Shown piece by piece: positions 1-8,567 of a stretch of DNA of 64,000 nt. A program made the translations under genes and the position numbers. A model generated the notes under the pieces. It was not told the DNA's origin. It searched no databases and worked only from the letters and a program-made list of their open reading frames with translations. The DNA is from Kribbella sp. NBC_00382 (GTDB taxonomy: Bacteria; Actinomycetota; Actinomycetes; Propionibacteriales; Kribbellaceae): assembly GCF_036067295.1 (NCBI RefSeq), contig NZ_CP107954.1, positions 5,270,001-5,334,000 on the forward strand, read 5' to 3'. The number at the start of each line of letters is the position of its first letter. Position 1 is the first letter of the stretch.

Positions 1-89
1 CGTCGCTGTGCGATCGGATTGCGTGACTATGCCGCCTGACTTTGGGACGGCGCCGTCCGGCGGTTGGAACGGGCTGCGATCATGGCGTT

Positions 90-632
90 GTGCTGAGACT
101 TCGTCGTACGTCGTGGCCGCGCGAACTGACCGAGGCGGTCGCTATCGCCTCCAGGCACTCTCCGGGCGGCAAAGAGGACATCCTGGCTGCCGTCCAGCTG
201 ATCGACGGCAACTGGGTGGCCGGCAGCCGTGCAGCGCTCTACCTGCCGACCGAGACCGAAGGCGCAGTACGCCGGGTCGGCTGGGAGAAGATCGAGCGCG
301 CCGGCTGGGACTCGGAGGAGTCGGTCCTGCGCGTCTACGAGACCACCGCCTTCGGTACTCCGCTACGCGCCACCGAACTCAAGGTCGAAGACCCAGGCCG
401 CTTCGGCCAGCTGCTGCGCGAACGCATCGACGCCAGCGTCCTCGTCCAGCGCCACGTCCCGCTCGCCGGCAAGAAGGGCGTCCGCGTCGTGGGCCGCCGC
501 AACCCCTCCGAACCCGACGCCCCAGTGAGCTGGAACTTCGTTCTGGACAAGGGATTGGAGCCCACCCAACCAGGCCTCGTCGAGCGCGCCGAAGCGGCGC
601 TGGCAGCGGTCCGGGACGAGTTCGGAATCTGA
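90..632 (+). CDS. Conserved actinobacterial protein, function unknown
   Basis: A soluble protein of about 180 residues with no signal peptide, membrane segment or catalytic motif I recognise. The N-terminus reads LRLRRTSWPREL and the middle alternates short strands with charged turns (WEKIERAGWD, LRVYETTAFG). I chose GTG at 90 because the protein-like composition begins there; an in-frame ATG at 42 would add 16 poorly structured residues. It belongs to the chromosomal flank, with tRNA-Asn following 93 bp later. Nothing nearby suggests a function. Confidence 0.6.
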   Translation: MLRLRRTSWPRELTEAVAIASRHSPGGKEDILAAVQLIDGNWVAGSRAALYLPTETEGAVRRVGWEKIERAGWDSEESVLRVYETTAFGTPLRATELKVEDPGRFGQLLRERIDASVLVQRHVPLAGKKGVRVVGRRNPSEPDAPVSWNFVLDKGLEPTQPGLVERAEAALAAVRDEFGI

Positions 633-725
633 GCTGGAAGCGATCCCAAATCCCATTTTTGTAGTTGGTCCCAGTCCTGCTAACCTACTCAAGTCCTCGG
701 GATCGAGGACGAAGAAGCACTTCGA

Positions 726-798
726 TCCCGCGTAGCTCAATTGGCAGAGCAGCCGGCTGTTAACCGGCAGGTTACTGGTTCGAGTCCAGTCGCGGGAG
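726..798 (+). tRNA. tRNA-Asn (anticodon GTT)
   Basis: The cloverleaf can be drawn by hand. The acceptor TCCCGCG (726-732) pairs with CGCGGGA (791-797) with G as discriminator. The anticodon stem CCGGC/ACCGG holds the loop CTGTTAA, and the T arm is ACTGG-TTCGAGT-CCAGT. CCA is not encoded. A strong hairpin terminator follows 7 bp downstream. Confidence 0.96.
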
Positions 799-805
799 CA
801 ACAAA

Positions 806-834
806 AAGGCCGGTTCCACACAGGAACCGGCCTT
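806..834 (+). terminator. Rho-independent-type terminator after tRNA-Asn
   Basis: A perfect 12-bp stem, AAGGCCGGTTCC (806-817) with GGAACCGGCCTT (823-834), closes a 5-nt ACACA loop. It begins 7 bp past the tRNA 3' end and has an A-tract before it and only a short T run, as is usual in GC-rich actinomycetes. Confidence 0.88.
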
Positions 835-931
835 CCGCATGTTCTGCGCCACCAAGTCAGCCGACGCGCCCCAGCTGACCCCGCCGCGCCGCGGCAACCT
901 ACCGCCGGCGCAGCCGAGCTTCCGCGGCACC

Positions 932-1078
932 TCAGCGCCGCTTGTTCTCCTTACGCCGCTCGATCGCCCGCTGAATCCGGTGCTGCGGCTGCCCGGTCAG
1001 CTTCGCGATCAACGGCACCCGGTACTTGTACGCCGCCACGGCACCCACTACGAGCACCAGAAAGATGAACCAGCCCAT
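932..1078 (-). CDS. Small single-pass membrane protein, 48 residues
   Basis: ATG at 1078 is preceded by a good ribosome binding site (GAAGGGAAG, 4 nt spacer). The 48-residue product starts with one hydrophobic helix (MGWFIFLVLVVGAVAAY) and ends in a highly basic tail (RIQRAIERRKENKRR), so an N-out/C-in bitopic topology is likely. Function unknown. It is convergent with the tRNA-Asn unit and lies between the two tRNA genes on the chromosomal side of the element's insertion point. Confidence 0.75.
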   Translation of the reverse strand: MGWFIFLVLVVGAVAAYKYRVPLIAKLTGQPQHRIQRAIERRKENKRR

Positions 1079-1198
1079 CGAACTTCCCTTCATCGGACCT
1101 AGCCCCCATCATCCCCCACCCCCCAACCAAAACCCCTCCGTAATCCCCCTGACCCACCCCTGGAATCCGATACCATCACCACGCGGCACCGCCGCACG

Positions 1199-1272
1199 GG
1201 GGCGGTAGCTCAGCCGGTTAGAGCAAGGGACTCATAATCCCTGGGTCGTGGGTTCGAGTCCCACCCGCCCCA
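1199..1272 (+). tRNA. tRNA with CAT anticodon (elongator Met or Ile2); insertion target
   Basis: The acceptor GGGGCGG (1199-1205) pairs with CCGCCCC (1265-1271), with discriminator A. The D arm is GCTC/GAGC, the anticodon stem AGGGA/TCCCT carries loop CTCATAA, and the T arm is GTGGG-TTCGAGT-CCCAC. CAT can be elongator methionine or lysidine-modified isoleucine tRNA, and I cannot separate these by eye. The 3' half from the anticodon loop onward is duplicated at 38358-38401, so this gene is a hybrid of chromosomal 5' half and element-supplied 3' half, and it stays intact. Confidence 0.93.
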
Positions 1273-1274
1273 CA
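1231..1274 (+). repeat. attL core (44 bp, tRNA 3' half)
   Basis: Identical to 38358-38401 over 44 bases. The identity starts at the first base of the anticodon loop (CTCATAA) and runs through the T arm and acceptor strand to CACA. The flanking bases differ on both sides, so the repeat ends are sharp. Confidence 0.95.
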
Positions 1275-1334
1275 CCAAGAAACCCCAGGTCAGAGCGTGT
1301 TTGCTCGATTGGTTGAGAGTCAAGCCTTGGCCGT

Positions 1335-1356
1335 CGTGACATGATTCGTGACATGA
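1335..1356 (+). promoter_or_regulatory. attL-side arm-type direct repeat (candidate Int/Xis site)
   Basis: Two copies of CGTGACATGA (1335-1344 and 1347-1356) lie 12 bp apart, between the attL core and the integrase start codon 21 bp downstream. The same pair with the same spacing lies inside the right end at 38242-38263. The position fits an integrase arm-binding site, and it could also act as an operator for int. Function is inferred from placement and repetition. Confidence 0.7.
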
Positions 1357-1376
1357 AGCCGTGCTAGCTTGCTGCC

Positions 1377-2996
1377 ATGGCTCGTCCAGCTCAGGCACGC
1401 AAACGCCCCCGTGGGAACATAACTGCCTTGGCGTCGGGCTCTCTTCGGGTGCGGGTGTACGCCGGCGTGGACCCGGTCACCAAGAAGAACCTCTATCTGG
1501 ATGAGGTCGTCCCACCGGGTCCCAAGCAGGCGAAGGAGGCCGAGCAAGTCCGAACCAGGCTCCTGAACCAGGTCGACGAGAAGCGCAACCCCAAAACGAG
1601 GGCTACCGTCGACCAACTCATCGAGAAATACTTCTCTGCCGCTGATTTGGACGTGCAGACCCTGCGTGGCTACAGGTCCAAGCACAAGACACACATCAGC
1701 CCGCTCCTCGGCACGCTGCCGCTGAGCCGCCTAGACATTGAGACGCTCGACTCGTTCTATGCGCAGCTGCGAACGTGTCGAGACCATTGCCGCGGCCGCA
1801 AGTACGTGCAACACCGAACGTCCAAGCCGCACGACTGCGACGAGCACGAAGGTGAACGATGCCCGCGCAACAACCCCGAAGGCTGTCGCCGTTGCAGGCG
1901 TATGTGCAAAGCGCACGTCTGCAAGCCATTGGGTGACTCGACGATCCGCCAGATCCACTGGATTCTCAGCGGTGCATTGGATCGTGCCGTGGTGTGGCAC
2001 TACATCTCAGTCAACCCAGCTGAGCACGCCACCAAGCCGGGCCTGCCGACGCCGAACCCACAAGCGCCGAGCGCCGATGAGATCGCGGCGTTGATTCTCA
2101 GCGCCTGGGACGCAGACCCCGATTGGGGAGCTTTTCTATGGCTGAAAGCAACCACGGGCAACCGCCGCGGTGAGATGTGTGCCCTGCGTTGGAGTGATCG
2201 CGAGCGGCGTCGTGGCGAGCCATCCGCCCTCCGGGTAGAGCGCGCGCTCTACTACGCCGACGGCGGTGAACTCGCCGAGAAGGACACCAAGACTCACCAG
2301 CACCGCCGCCTGGTCCTCGATGTCGAGACAGACGCCGTTCTCGATGAGCACGAAGCCAGGGCGCGAGCACGAGCTGAAGCCATCGGTGTGCCGTTCAACC
2401 CAGCTGGATACATGTTCTCCTCCGTACCGGACGCGAGCCGTCCGCTCGACATCAATGGAGTTTCGAAGCGCTACGCCGGCCTGGCGAGGCGCCTCGGCAT
2501 CAGTACCTCTATCAAGAACATGCGTCACTACAACGCGACTGAGCTGATCCATGCTGACTACAAGCTGCTTACAGTCGCAGCCAGACTGGGACATGGGGGC
2601 GGGGGCACGACAACCCTCAAGTTCTACACAGCGAGACTCTCGGAAGCGGACCAGCGGGCCGCAGGCCCAATTACCGCCCGAATGCCGCCGAGGCCGACTG
2701 CGACCGAGGATACAAAGCTGCCGAGGCCGCTGGCCCTGCCTGATCCGGCCGACAAGGATCTTCAGATCTATGAACGAATCGCAGCAGATCTCCGCGGCGC
2801 GATCGATAGCGGAGTGCTTCTCCCCGGCGACGCGTTGCCGACGGAGAAGGCTCTGGCGACTCGCTACGGCGTAGCCGCGAGCACGGCACACCGCGCGGTC
2901 GCCTTGCTGGTTGCCGCCGGCGCTGTCACTGCATCCCGCGGCCGACGCGCCACGGTGGCTGGCGCCGGTTGCGGCGGATCGCACGCCGACAACTGA
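1377..2996 (+). CDS. int: Tyrosine-recombinase integrase with C-terminal GntR-type winged helix
   Basis: Catalyses integration at the tRNA attachment site and, with an excisionase, excision. The 539 residues show an arm/core-binding N-terminus, a Cys/His-rich insertion at about 135-185 (HxC, CxxC and CxxxC spacings, likely zinc-binding) and the catalytic domain. The catalytic domain has the first Arg in TGNRRGE (~260), KxHxxR-like KTHQHRR, NMRHYNA (~382, the usual leading His replaced by Asn), LGHGGGG and the Tyr nucleophile in LKFYTARL (~416). From about 459 a GntR DNA-binding domain follows (YERIAADLRGAI...LPTEKALATRYGV). Similar Cys-rich integrases are common in actinomycete AICEs. It lies 102 bp from attL, reading into the element. 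Confidence 0.95.
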   Translation: MARPAQARKRPRGNITALASGSLRVRVYAGVDPVTKKNLYLDEVVPPGPKQAKEAEQVRTRLLNQVDEKRNPKTRATVDQLIEKYFSAADLDVQTLRGYRSKHKTHISPLLGTLPLSRLDIETLDSFYAQLRTCRDHCRGRKYVQHRTSKPHDCDEHEGERCPRNNPEGCRRCRRMCKAHVCKPLGDSTIRQIHWILSGALDRAVVWHYISVNPAEHATKPGLPTPNPQAPSADEIAALILSAWDADPDWGAFLWLKATTGNRRGEMCALRWSDRERRRGEPSALRVERALYYADGGELAEKDTKTHQHRRLVLDVETDAVLDEHEARARARAEAIGVPFNPAGYMFSSVPDASRPLDINGVSKRYAGLARRLGISTSIKNMRHYNATELIHADYKLLTVAARLGHGGGGTTTLKFYTARLSEADQRAAGPITARMPPRPTATEDTKLPRPLALPDPADKDLQIYERIAADLRGAIDSGVLLPGDALPTEKALATRYGVAASTAHRAVALLVAAGAVTASRGRRATVAGAGCGGSHADN

Positions 2997-3281
2997 ACTC
3001 AGGCCCAACCTTGGGCGTAGGTGCTAGCCGCTCGATGAGATGCCGTGGCCAACCAGTGTTCCGGCGGACGCTGCACTGATGTGCCGCAGTTGGTAAGGGG
3101 CCACAATGAGCGCTTGCCCGCGGCGGGCTTCTCAAAACGTCTAATGCGACCTAACGGGAGCGCTCGCAGCTGGAGTTCTGAGTGTTTTGAGTGCGAGGAC
3201 GGCTGCTGAACCGAGAGGTTGAGACCAGGCGCGTACGAGCATGATCACGGTGTGGCCGATCACCAGTTCCGGTGGTGGCGC

Positions 3282-4496
3282 CTAGCTGCCGGGCGTTGGT
3301 GCCGCTTCCGGCGGCTCCGCCCGAGCGGCCAGGAATGCTCGTATCAGGTCGCGATTCGGGAGGATTCCTCGTGGGGTCCTGATGACTAGTCCAGCGCGTG
3401 TCAGTTCGTTGAGGTCGCGAGCGACAGTCTTGCTGGTCTTCCCTGCGTACTCAGCGGCTACTCGCGCGCTCAGCACCCGAAGCTTCGCTCGGGGAGTCGG
3501 CTCGTCAATTGGGAGGTCAAGTGCGATGTGTCTCTGCCGTCTCCGAGCCGGTGTGTCCTGATCTCGGTAAACGTCGTGAACGTAGTTCTGCCAAGTCACG
3601 TCCATCTGATGATCGCGGACAAGAGACAGCTGCTCTCGGAGCTCGTCAACGAATCCCTGGATGGCGTACTGAATGAAGACCTCAACTGGGTAGCCGTCTT
3701 CGCGGCTCGTTCGGGCGAGCGCCGCGTAGTACGCCTCGCGGGTGCGATTGTAGTGATCCGACAGGACGTGGCAGGCTGGCAGAGGCACGCCTGCCTGGAC
3801 TAAGAATTCGAACTCCAGCATCCGCGAGACTCGTCCGTTGCCGTCACCGAACGGGTGAATCCAGGCGATGTAGAGATGGGCCATCAAGGCCTTCATGACA
3901 TTCAGCGCCCAGTGCATATCGGAGTGCTCATCGGACACGGTGAAGTCGTTGCTGAGCCACGAGCATAGGCGGTTGAGCAGGTACGGGATGTCCTCGGCCG
4001 GCGCGCCTCGATAGTTCGCTACTCCTACCGAGTGGTTACGGAACTGTCCCGGCTCCACGTCGGGCTTGCGTGGCTGTCCTCGCAGGATCATGGCATGGTG
4101 GCCGAGTAGGTGCTCTGGCGTAACGCGCACCGGCTCGCCTTTCAGAATTCGACGCACGGTGCCGTTGTAAGCCTCGACAATGTTGTCGATCTCCTGACCT
4201 AGATACTCGCGGCTTACGGGAAGATCGAGATCGCCCTCGACGCGGCGCATGACCTCACCCTCGGACAGGGTGTTGCCTTCGATGCTCGTCGTACCATGTG
4301 CTCCTTTGCTCAGATAGACAGCCATAAGTTGCTTGGCAATCTCAGGCCGTAGCGGGACGCCTGCGATGTGCTCACACTTCGACTGGGCCTCGCCCAAGAG
4401 CATCCATGTGCGGTGGCTGAGCCTGTTTAGGTCCAGCTTAAAGGTGAGCCAAGGATGGGTTTCCTCGTAGCGGCGTACGCCGACAGTCGTGGCCAT
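3282..4496 (-). CDS. Fic-domain protein with C-terminal winged helix
   Basis: Fic enzymes usually AMPylate (or otherwise modify) a protein hydroxyl. The 404-residue product has the full catalytic motif IHPFGDGNGRVSR (~211-222) and an N-terminal autoinhibitory motif TSIEGN (~70-75), the class II arrangement in which Glu blocks ATP until relieved. A C-terminal wHTH (LRVLSARVAAEYAGKTSKTVARDLNELTRAGLV) suggests DNA binding or autoregulation. I chose the start at 4496; an upstream extension to 4676 would overlap the divergent gene. The neighbouring divergent OLD-type ATPase makes a toxin or phage-defence role plausible. Confidence 0.92.
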   Translation of the reverse strand: MATTVGVRRYEETHPWLTFKLDLNRLSHRTWMLLGEAQSKCEHIAGVPLRPEIAKQLMAVYLSKGAHGTTSIEGNTLSEGEVMRRVEGDLDLPVSREYLGQEIDNIVEAYNGTVRRILKGEPVRVTPEHLLGHHAMILRGQPRKPDVEPGQFRNHSVGVANYRGAPAEDIPYLLNRLCSWLSNDFTVSDEHSDMHWALNVMKALMAHLYIAWIHPFGDGNGRVSRMLEFEFLVQAGVPLPACHVLSDHYNRTREAYYAALARTSREDGYPVEVFIQYAIQGFVDELREQLSLVRDHQMDVTWQNYVHDVYRDQDTPARRRQRHIALDLPIDEPTPRAKLRVLSARVAAEYAGKTSKTVARDLNELTRAGLVIRTPRGILPNRDLIRAFLAARAEPPEAAPTPGS

Positions 4497-4665
4497 ACCG
4501 CGACCATACGCCCTGTAGATCGATTTTGAGCCAATTTCTGTCCACCGATGTTGTCCTGTAACCTTGTCCGTGCAGTTGGCCCCGGCCTTCACTCCGACGG
4601 TCCGGGAACTGGTGCCCCCAGTGGGACACCACGGGACAACGTGGTCCCAGCGATTGGAGTATGTG
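4497..4665. promoter_or_regulatory. Divergent promoter region, fic / OLD nuclease
   Basis: A 169-bp gap separates the two divergent starts. It is more AT-rich near 4510-4570 than its surroundings and is the only room for promoters of both genes. I see no convincing operator palindrome. Confidence 0.5.
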
Positions 4666-6600
4666 GTGCAGCTCAAGTCAGTGCGTGTCCAGAACTATCG
4701 GAGCATCGACGACTCCGGTGTGGTGCCGATCGACGACATCACCTGCATGGTCGGGAAGAACGAAGCTGGCAAGACCGCGTTCCTCCAAGCGCTTCACCTT
4801 CTCAACCCGCTGAACCCGATCAACGGCAAGACCAAGTACGACGACGTCATGGACTACCCCAGCAAGAGGTTTTCCGCGTACAAGAAGGTGCGCGAGGATA
4901 AGCCAGCCAACGTCGTGACGGCTGTATTCGAGCTGACGGACGACGAGATCGGCAAGATCGAGGAAGCCCTCGGCGCTGGCGTGATGACGAGCCGGAAAGT
5001 CACGGTGACGAAGGGGTACAGCGGCACGACTTACTACACGTCTAGCTCGGACGTGCAGGTTGCCATCGCGCACCTGACTACATCGGTCGAGGCACCGGAC
5101 CAACACAAGAAGACCATCAAGGAAGCCACGTCAGAGGACGAGCTGATCGCCGCACTCCGCGCCGTGGATGAGCCGCACTCCTCCGTTACGGACCTGCTCG
5201 AGGAGGTGACCGGATGGCGGGAGCAGACTCTCAGCCTGCACATCCTCAAAACGTACCTTGCGCCCTGGCTACCGCGGTTCTTCTACTTCTCGGACTACAG
5301 CACCATGAAGGGCAGGGTCTCGCTCCCCGATCTCAAGGCGAAGGAAGCTGCTGGGACACTCAGCGAGTCGGACAAGACTTTCCTGTCTCTGCTGGAGACC
5401 GTCGACGCCGATCTCGGCGACTTCGAGCAAGTCGACTTCGAGGCACTGACGCGCGAGCTTGAAGGTGCAGCGAACGGCATCACGGAAGATGCCTTCACTT
5501 ATTGGCGGCAGAACCCTGGGTTGCGCGTGACGATCCAAATGTCCCAGGGAAACCCGAGCGACCCTGCACCGCTCAACACCGGTCCGGTTGTCAACGTCCG
5601 GATCTATAACCCCAAGCACGCTGTGACGGTTCCGTTTGATGAGCGATCACGGGGCTTTGTGTGGTTCTTCTCGTTCTACGCGTACTTCAGCAACCTCAAG
5701 GCCGATCACAACCGAGACACCATCCTCCTTCTCGACGAGCCGGGACTGAGCCTGCACGCGTCGGGTCAGGCTGACGTGCTGAACTTCATCGAGGACAAGC
5801 TCGCGCCCAGCAACCAGGTCGTCTACACCACGCACTCGCCGTTTCTCATTGACACCCAGCGGATTGACCGGGTGCGCACGGTTCAGGATCTCGACGACGC
5901 CGGAACGACGGTCAGTGCGGATGCCTTCAGATCCGACCGTGACACGGTCTTTCCGCTGCAGACGGCGCTGGGCTACGACCTGGCCCAAACGCTGTTTGTT
6001 GGGCCGCACTGCCTGCTGGTCGAGGGCCCGTCTGACTACATCTATCTTCAGCTCCTGAGCCAGGCCTGCGAAAGCGACGGGCGCGCTGGCCTCGACCCCC
6101 GTTGGGTCGTCACGCCTGTAGGTGGTGCGGACAAGGTATCGACCTTCGTGAGTTTGCTTGGGGCCAACAAACTCAATGTGGCAGTACTGATCGATGCCAA
6201 CCCGCGCGATCAGCAGCGCATCAAGTCGCTCCAGCAGAACGGTCACCTTGGGGCCAACTCCCTCATCCAGGTGAGTGAGTTTGTCTCCGGTTCGGAGGCC
6301 GACTTGGAGGACCTGTTCGACCCGTCCTTCTATTGCAAGCTCGTCACTGGCGCATACGCAGGCGACCTGCCAAAGGCCGGCCTGAAGGTCGGAAGCCTCT
6401 CATCCCAGGCTCCGCGCATCACCGCTCGCGTGGAGCACTACTTCAAGGCCAACAGCGTCGCGGGCGGACGGTTGAACCACTACCGGCCCTCTGCCTACTT
6501 CCTGTCTGAGCAAAGCAAGCTTCTGCCAGGGCTGAGCAGTGGGACGCTCGACCGCGCCAGCGAGCTCTTCAAGCGTGTGAACGCCTGCTTGGCGAGTTAG
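4666..6600 (+). CDS. OLD-family nuclease: SMC/AAA ATPase with TOPRIM domain
   Basis: Class 1 OLD proteins join an ABC/SMC-like ATPase to a TOPRIM nuclease and act in phage exclusion or DNA processing. The N-terminus KSVRVQNYRSIDD leads into Walker A GKNEAGKT (~29-37). Further motifs are Walker B ILLLDEPGLSLH (~353), an H-loop VVYTTHSPF, and TOPRIM motifs LLVEGPSD (~450) and LIDANPRD (~507) followed by acidic EADLEDLFD. Length is about 644 residues, normal for the family. The GTG at 4666 has GGAG 6 nt upstream; a longer reading from 4564 lacks a ribosome site. No UvrD-like GajB partner follows; the divergent Fic gene is its only neighbour. Confidence 0.9.
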   Translation: MQLKSVRVQNYRSIDDSGVVPIDDITCMVGKNEAGKTAFLQALHLLNPLNPINGKTKYDDVMDYPSKRFSAYKKVREDKPANVVTAVFELTDDEIGKIEEALGAGVMTSRKVTVTKGYSGTTYYTSSSDVQVAIAHLTTSVEAPDQHKKTIKEATSEDELIAALRAVDEPHSSVTDLLEEVTGWREQTLSLHILKTYLAPWLPRFFYFSDYSTMKGRVSLPDLKAKEAAGTLSESDKTFLSLLETVDADLGDFEQVDFEALTRELEGAANGITEDAFTYWRQNPGLRVTIQMSQGNPSDPAPLNTGPVVNVRIYNPKHAVTVPFDERSRGFVWFFSFYAYFSNLKADHNRDTILLLDEPGLSLHASGQADVLNFIEDKLAPSNQVVYTTHSPFLIDTQRIDRVRTVQDLDDAGTTVSADAFRSDRDTVFPLQTALGYDLAQTLFVGPHCLLVEGPSDYIYLQLLSQACESDGRAGLDPRWVVTPVGGADKVSTFVSLLGANKLNVAVLIDANPRDQQRIKSLQQNGHLGANSLIQVSEFVSGSEADLEDLFDPSFYCKLVTGAYAGDLPKAGLKVGSLSSQAPRITARVEHYFKANSVAGGRLNHYRPSAYFLSEQSKLLPGLSSGTLDRASELFKRVNACLAS

Positions 6601-6929
6601 TCCGACACGGGTCAGGCTGCCGACTGCTGGAGGGTACCGCGAGATCGGCGGCGCAGACGACTGGAGTGCATTGCTCAATCGCCTCCGAAGACCTATGGAT
6701 TAAGAGGGCGCGCGAGTCTATAAACCATGCCTCTTTAGGCGTCAGCGGCATCGCCGAAGGCCACACGGGTCGACTTGTGCAGCGCTGGTTGACGCGAGTT
6801 CGTGTCACGAACCGTGTCACGCGCAGGCCAGGGTCTGCAGAAGCCGATCCGCGGAAGGGCGGTGCGCAGTGCGGAATTCGGCGCGTTGCTTGGAGACCCA
6901 ATGACACCGCAACATGCCCTCAATGTCAG
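6601..6929 (-). repeat. Inverted att-arm copy (6788-6822) with core-like sequence (6690-6706)
   Basis: On the minus strand, 6822-6788 matches 33 of 35 bases of the right-end arm site 38241-38275, including both 12-bp-spaced CGTGACAYG units and the trailing AACTCGCGTCAAC. Continuing on that strand, 81 nt later, 6706-6690 resembles the first 17 bases of the att core (14/17, reading CTCTTAATCC instead of CTCATAATCC). At the true right end the gap is 82 nt. The region lies between convergent genes, so a promoter role is unlikely. No gene is seen here. Confidence 0.75.
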
Positions 6930-7403
6930 TTAAGCCCCAGGTAATGTAGCCGCAGCAGTGCTTACAAACTGGTTCACCGCGAGCTGCGCACGCCTGGTCC
7001 GGTCCTCTCGCTCGGTCGCACATGAAGCTTCCGATATGTCACTTGTTATCTCTACGATGTCCGCCGCGAGACGGTGCAGGTTGGGGTCGGATGCTACTAG
7101 CTGTAGTCGAAGTTGCGCGTCGATGACTTCGGCGCGAATCCGAAACGATTCTGCCTTGGCCAGACGGTAGCCCTCTCCGTACGGATCCTCGTCACGGCGA
7201 TGCCAGCGATCGAGGGACACGAGCCGATACCGCACAGCTGCGCCGGCGAATGATGCGCAGGCGTCCAAACGCTCTTGGCGTGACCGCTCCGCAGCGGCCA
7301 GAGCTGCAGCATGCTCAGAAGACCGCAACTGCAGCAGATGCGAGACAGCCACGCCGAGCAATGTGCCAATCACAGCGATGCTCGCTGTCACTGCAGCATC
7401 CAT
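6930..7403 (-). CDS. Membrane-anchored coiled-coil protein, unknown function
   Basis: The 157 residues begin with one hydrophobic helix (VTASIAVIGTLLGVAVSHLL, ~5-24). A long helical, charged cytoplasmic region follows, rich in Ala, Arg and Glu (EHAAALAAAERSRQERLDAC...). This one-TM plus helical-tail layout recurs in small proteins of actinomycete mobile elements, but I know no function. It is convergent with the OLD gene, with the att-like region between them. Confidence 0.7.
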   Translation of the reverse strand: MDAAVTASIAVIGTLLGVAVSHLLQLRSSEHAAALAAAERSRQERLDACASFAGAAVRYRLVSLDRWHRRDEDPYGEGYRLAKAESFRIRAEVIDAQLRLQLVASDPNLHRLAADIVEITSDISEASCATEREDRTRRAQLAVNQFVSTAAATLPGA

Positions 7404-7729
7404 CCAGGAAGTGCACCACTTTCGGCTGCAACTTGGCCAGACTTCGCGCCGTGCATTTGAATAGGAGAACGAGATCCCGCGCGGTTCTCAGGAACGGACC
7501 TGTGGCTCTGGACGATGACGGTCGGTGAGGCGAAGCTCTTGCTGCCGACGCTTCAGAGGCCATCGTGTGTTCGCCGCGCGGATCGAGGCAGACTGTTTGG
7601 TGTCGTCAGGCCCGGCCCGGAGCCACAGCCGGTTGTAGCCGCCGCCCGCATAGCGTCGAGGTGCGAGGCCCCGCCGGCAGGCAGGCCCGTGCTGGCGGCG
7701 CCAACCAGATGTACGCCAGACTCGCGCTC
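7404..7729. other. Gene-free interval
   Basis: The interval lies between two divergent genes and probably holds both promoters. Open frames here are short and compositionally unlike the neighbours. An in-frame extension of the 7730 gene back to 7565 reads as Arg/Pro-rich out-of-frame-type sequence, and I do not accept it. Confidence 0.4.
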
Positions 7730-8422
7730 GTGACAGTTCAGCAGCCTCCGGAGACGCCGAAGTCAGCCCTGGTAGATAAGGCCTTGGCTGGCGGGCTCAG
7801 CTCGATCCCGTTGGTGGGCGGCGTCGTCGGCGCCTTCTATCAGGAGTACATGGAGCGCCCGTACGCCAAGCGCCTGGAGCGCTGGCAGCAGGAGCTGACG
7901 GAGGTCGTGAACGAGCTGGCCTGGAAGTACGACACTTTGCCGGATGATGACGTTCTGCTCGACGCCATGATCAATGCCACCCGCGTTGCGCAAGCCACGA
8001 GCCAGCAGGAGAAGATCGCCGCACTCAGGAACGGCGTAGTGAACTCGGTGGCGTCAGACGCGCCTGACCCGGACGAACAAGCTCGGTTCTTCCGTTTGGT
8101 CGATCAGCTCTCGGTGACTCATCTGCGGATGCTCAGGGTTGTCGAGGATCCCGTGTTGTCATACGACACGGCAACTGGCGCCCCGACGCCGAGCCTGAGC
8201 GTGGGCGGGGCACCTCTGTTGCTCGGAGATGTGTTTGTGCGCACCATCCCCGAACTCGCAGGGAGGAAGGACCGGCGCGACCTGTTGTTCGATGATCTAG
8301 CTAGCGCTCGACTAGTGATTACTGCCGCTTCGGTGGACACCGTGCCGGTGAACCACGAAAACTACCGGATGATGACTGACCTCGGTCGGCGCTTTCTCCG
8401 GTTCATCGACGAAACCGGGTGA
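7730..8422 (+). CDS. Conserved hypothetical protein, glycine-motif N-terminus
   Basis: About 230 residues starting at GTG 7730 (ATG 7709 is an alternative). The N-terminal segment SSIPLVGGVVGAFYQEYM is hydrophobic and glycine-rich. A helical domain follows with a conserved-looking stretch (QATSQQEKIAALRNGVVNS) and RFFRLVDQLSVTHLRML. I recall this pattern from actinobacterial and phage-defence neighbourhoods as a family without assigned function. A hairpin terminator follows 11 bp after the stop. Confidence 0.72.
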   Translation: MTVQQPPETPKSALVDKALAGGLSSIPLVGGVVGAFYQEYMERPYAKRLERWQQELTEVVNELAWKYDTLPDDDVLLDAMINATRVAQATSQQEKIAALRNGVVNSVASDAPDPDEQARFFRLVDQLSVTHLRMLRVVEDPVLSYDTATGAPTPSLSVGGAPLLLGDVFVRTIPELAGRKDRRDLLFDDLASARLVITAASVDTVPVNHENYRMMTDLGRRFLRFIDETG

Positions 8423-8433
8423 ACGCAAATCAT

Positions 8434-8458
8434 GGCCCACCTCCCGTGCGGGTGGGCC
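8434..8458 (+). terminator. Hairpin between convergent genes
   Basis: GGCCCACC (8434-8441) pairs with GGTGGGCC (8451-8458) around a 9-nt loop, 11 nt after the upstream stop codon. Its placement suits a terminator for the plus-strand gene. Confidence 0.65.
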
Positions 8459-8567
8459 GCTGAGCGATGCACTCTAGATGCTCTGAGTGGGGTCCTTCGG
8501 CCTGGCCCGCGAGGAACGGAAGCAGTTCTGCAGTTCGTGGTTAGGGCGAGGAGGTGCTTCGCGGTAA

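Noticed and set aside
839..1208. Short plus-strand frames between the two tRNA genes
   Set aside because: Pro/Thr-rich and opposite a small minus-strand gene with a good ribosome site and membrane helix.
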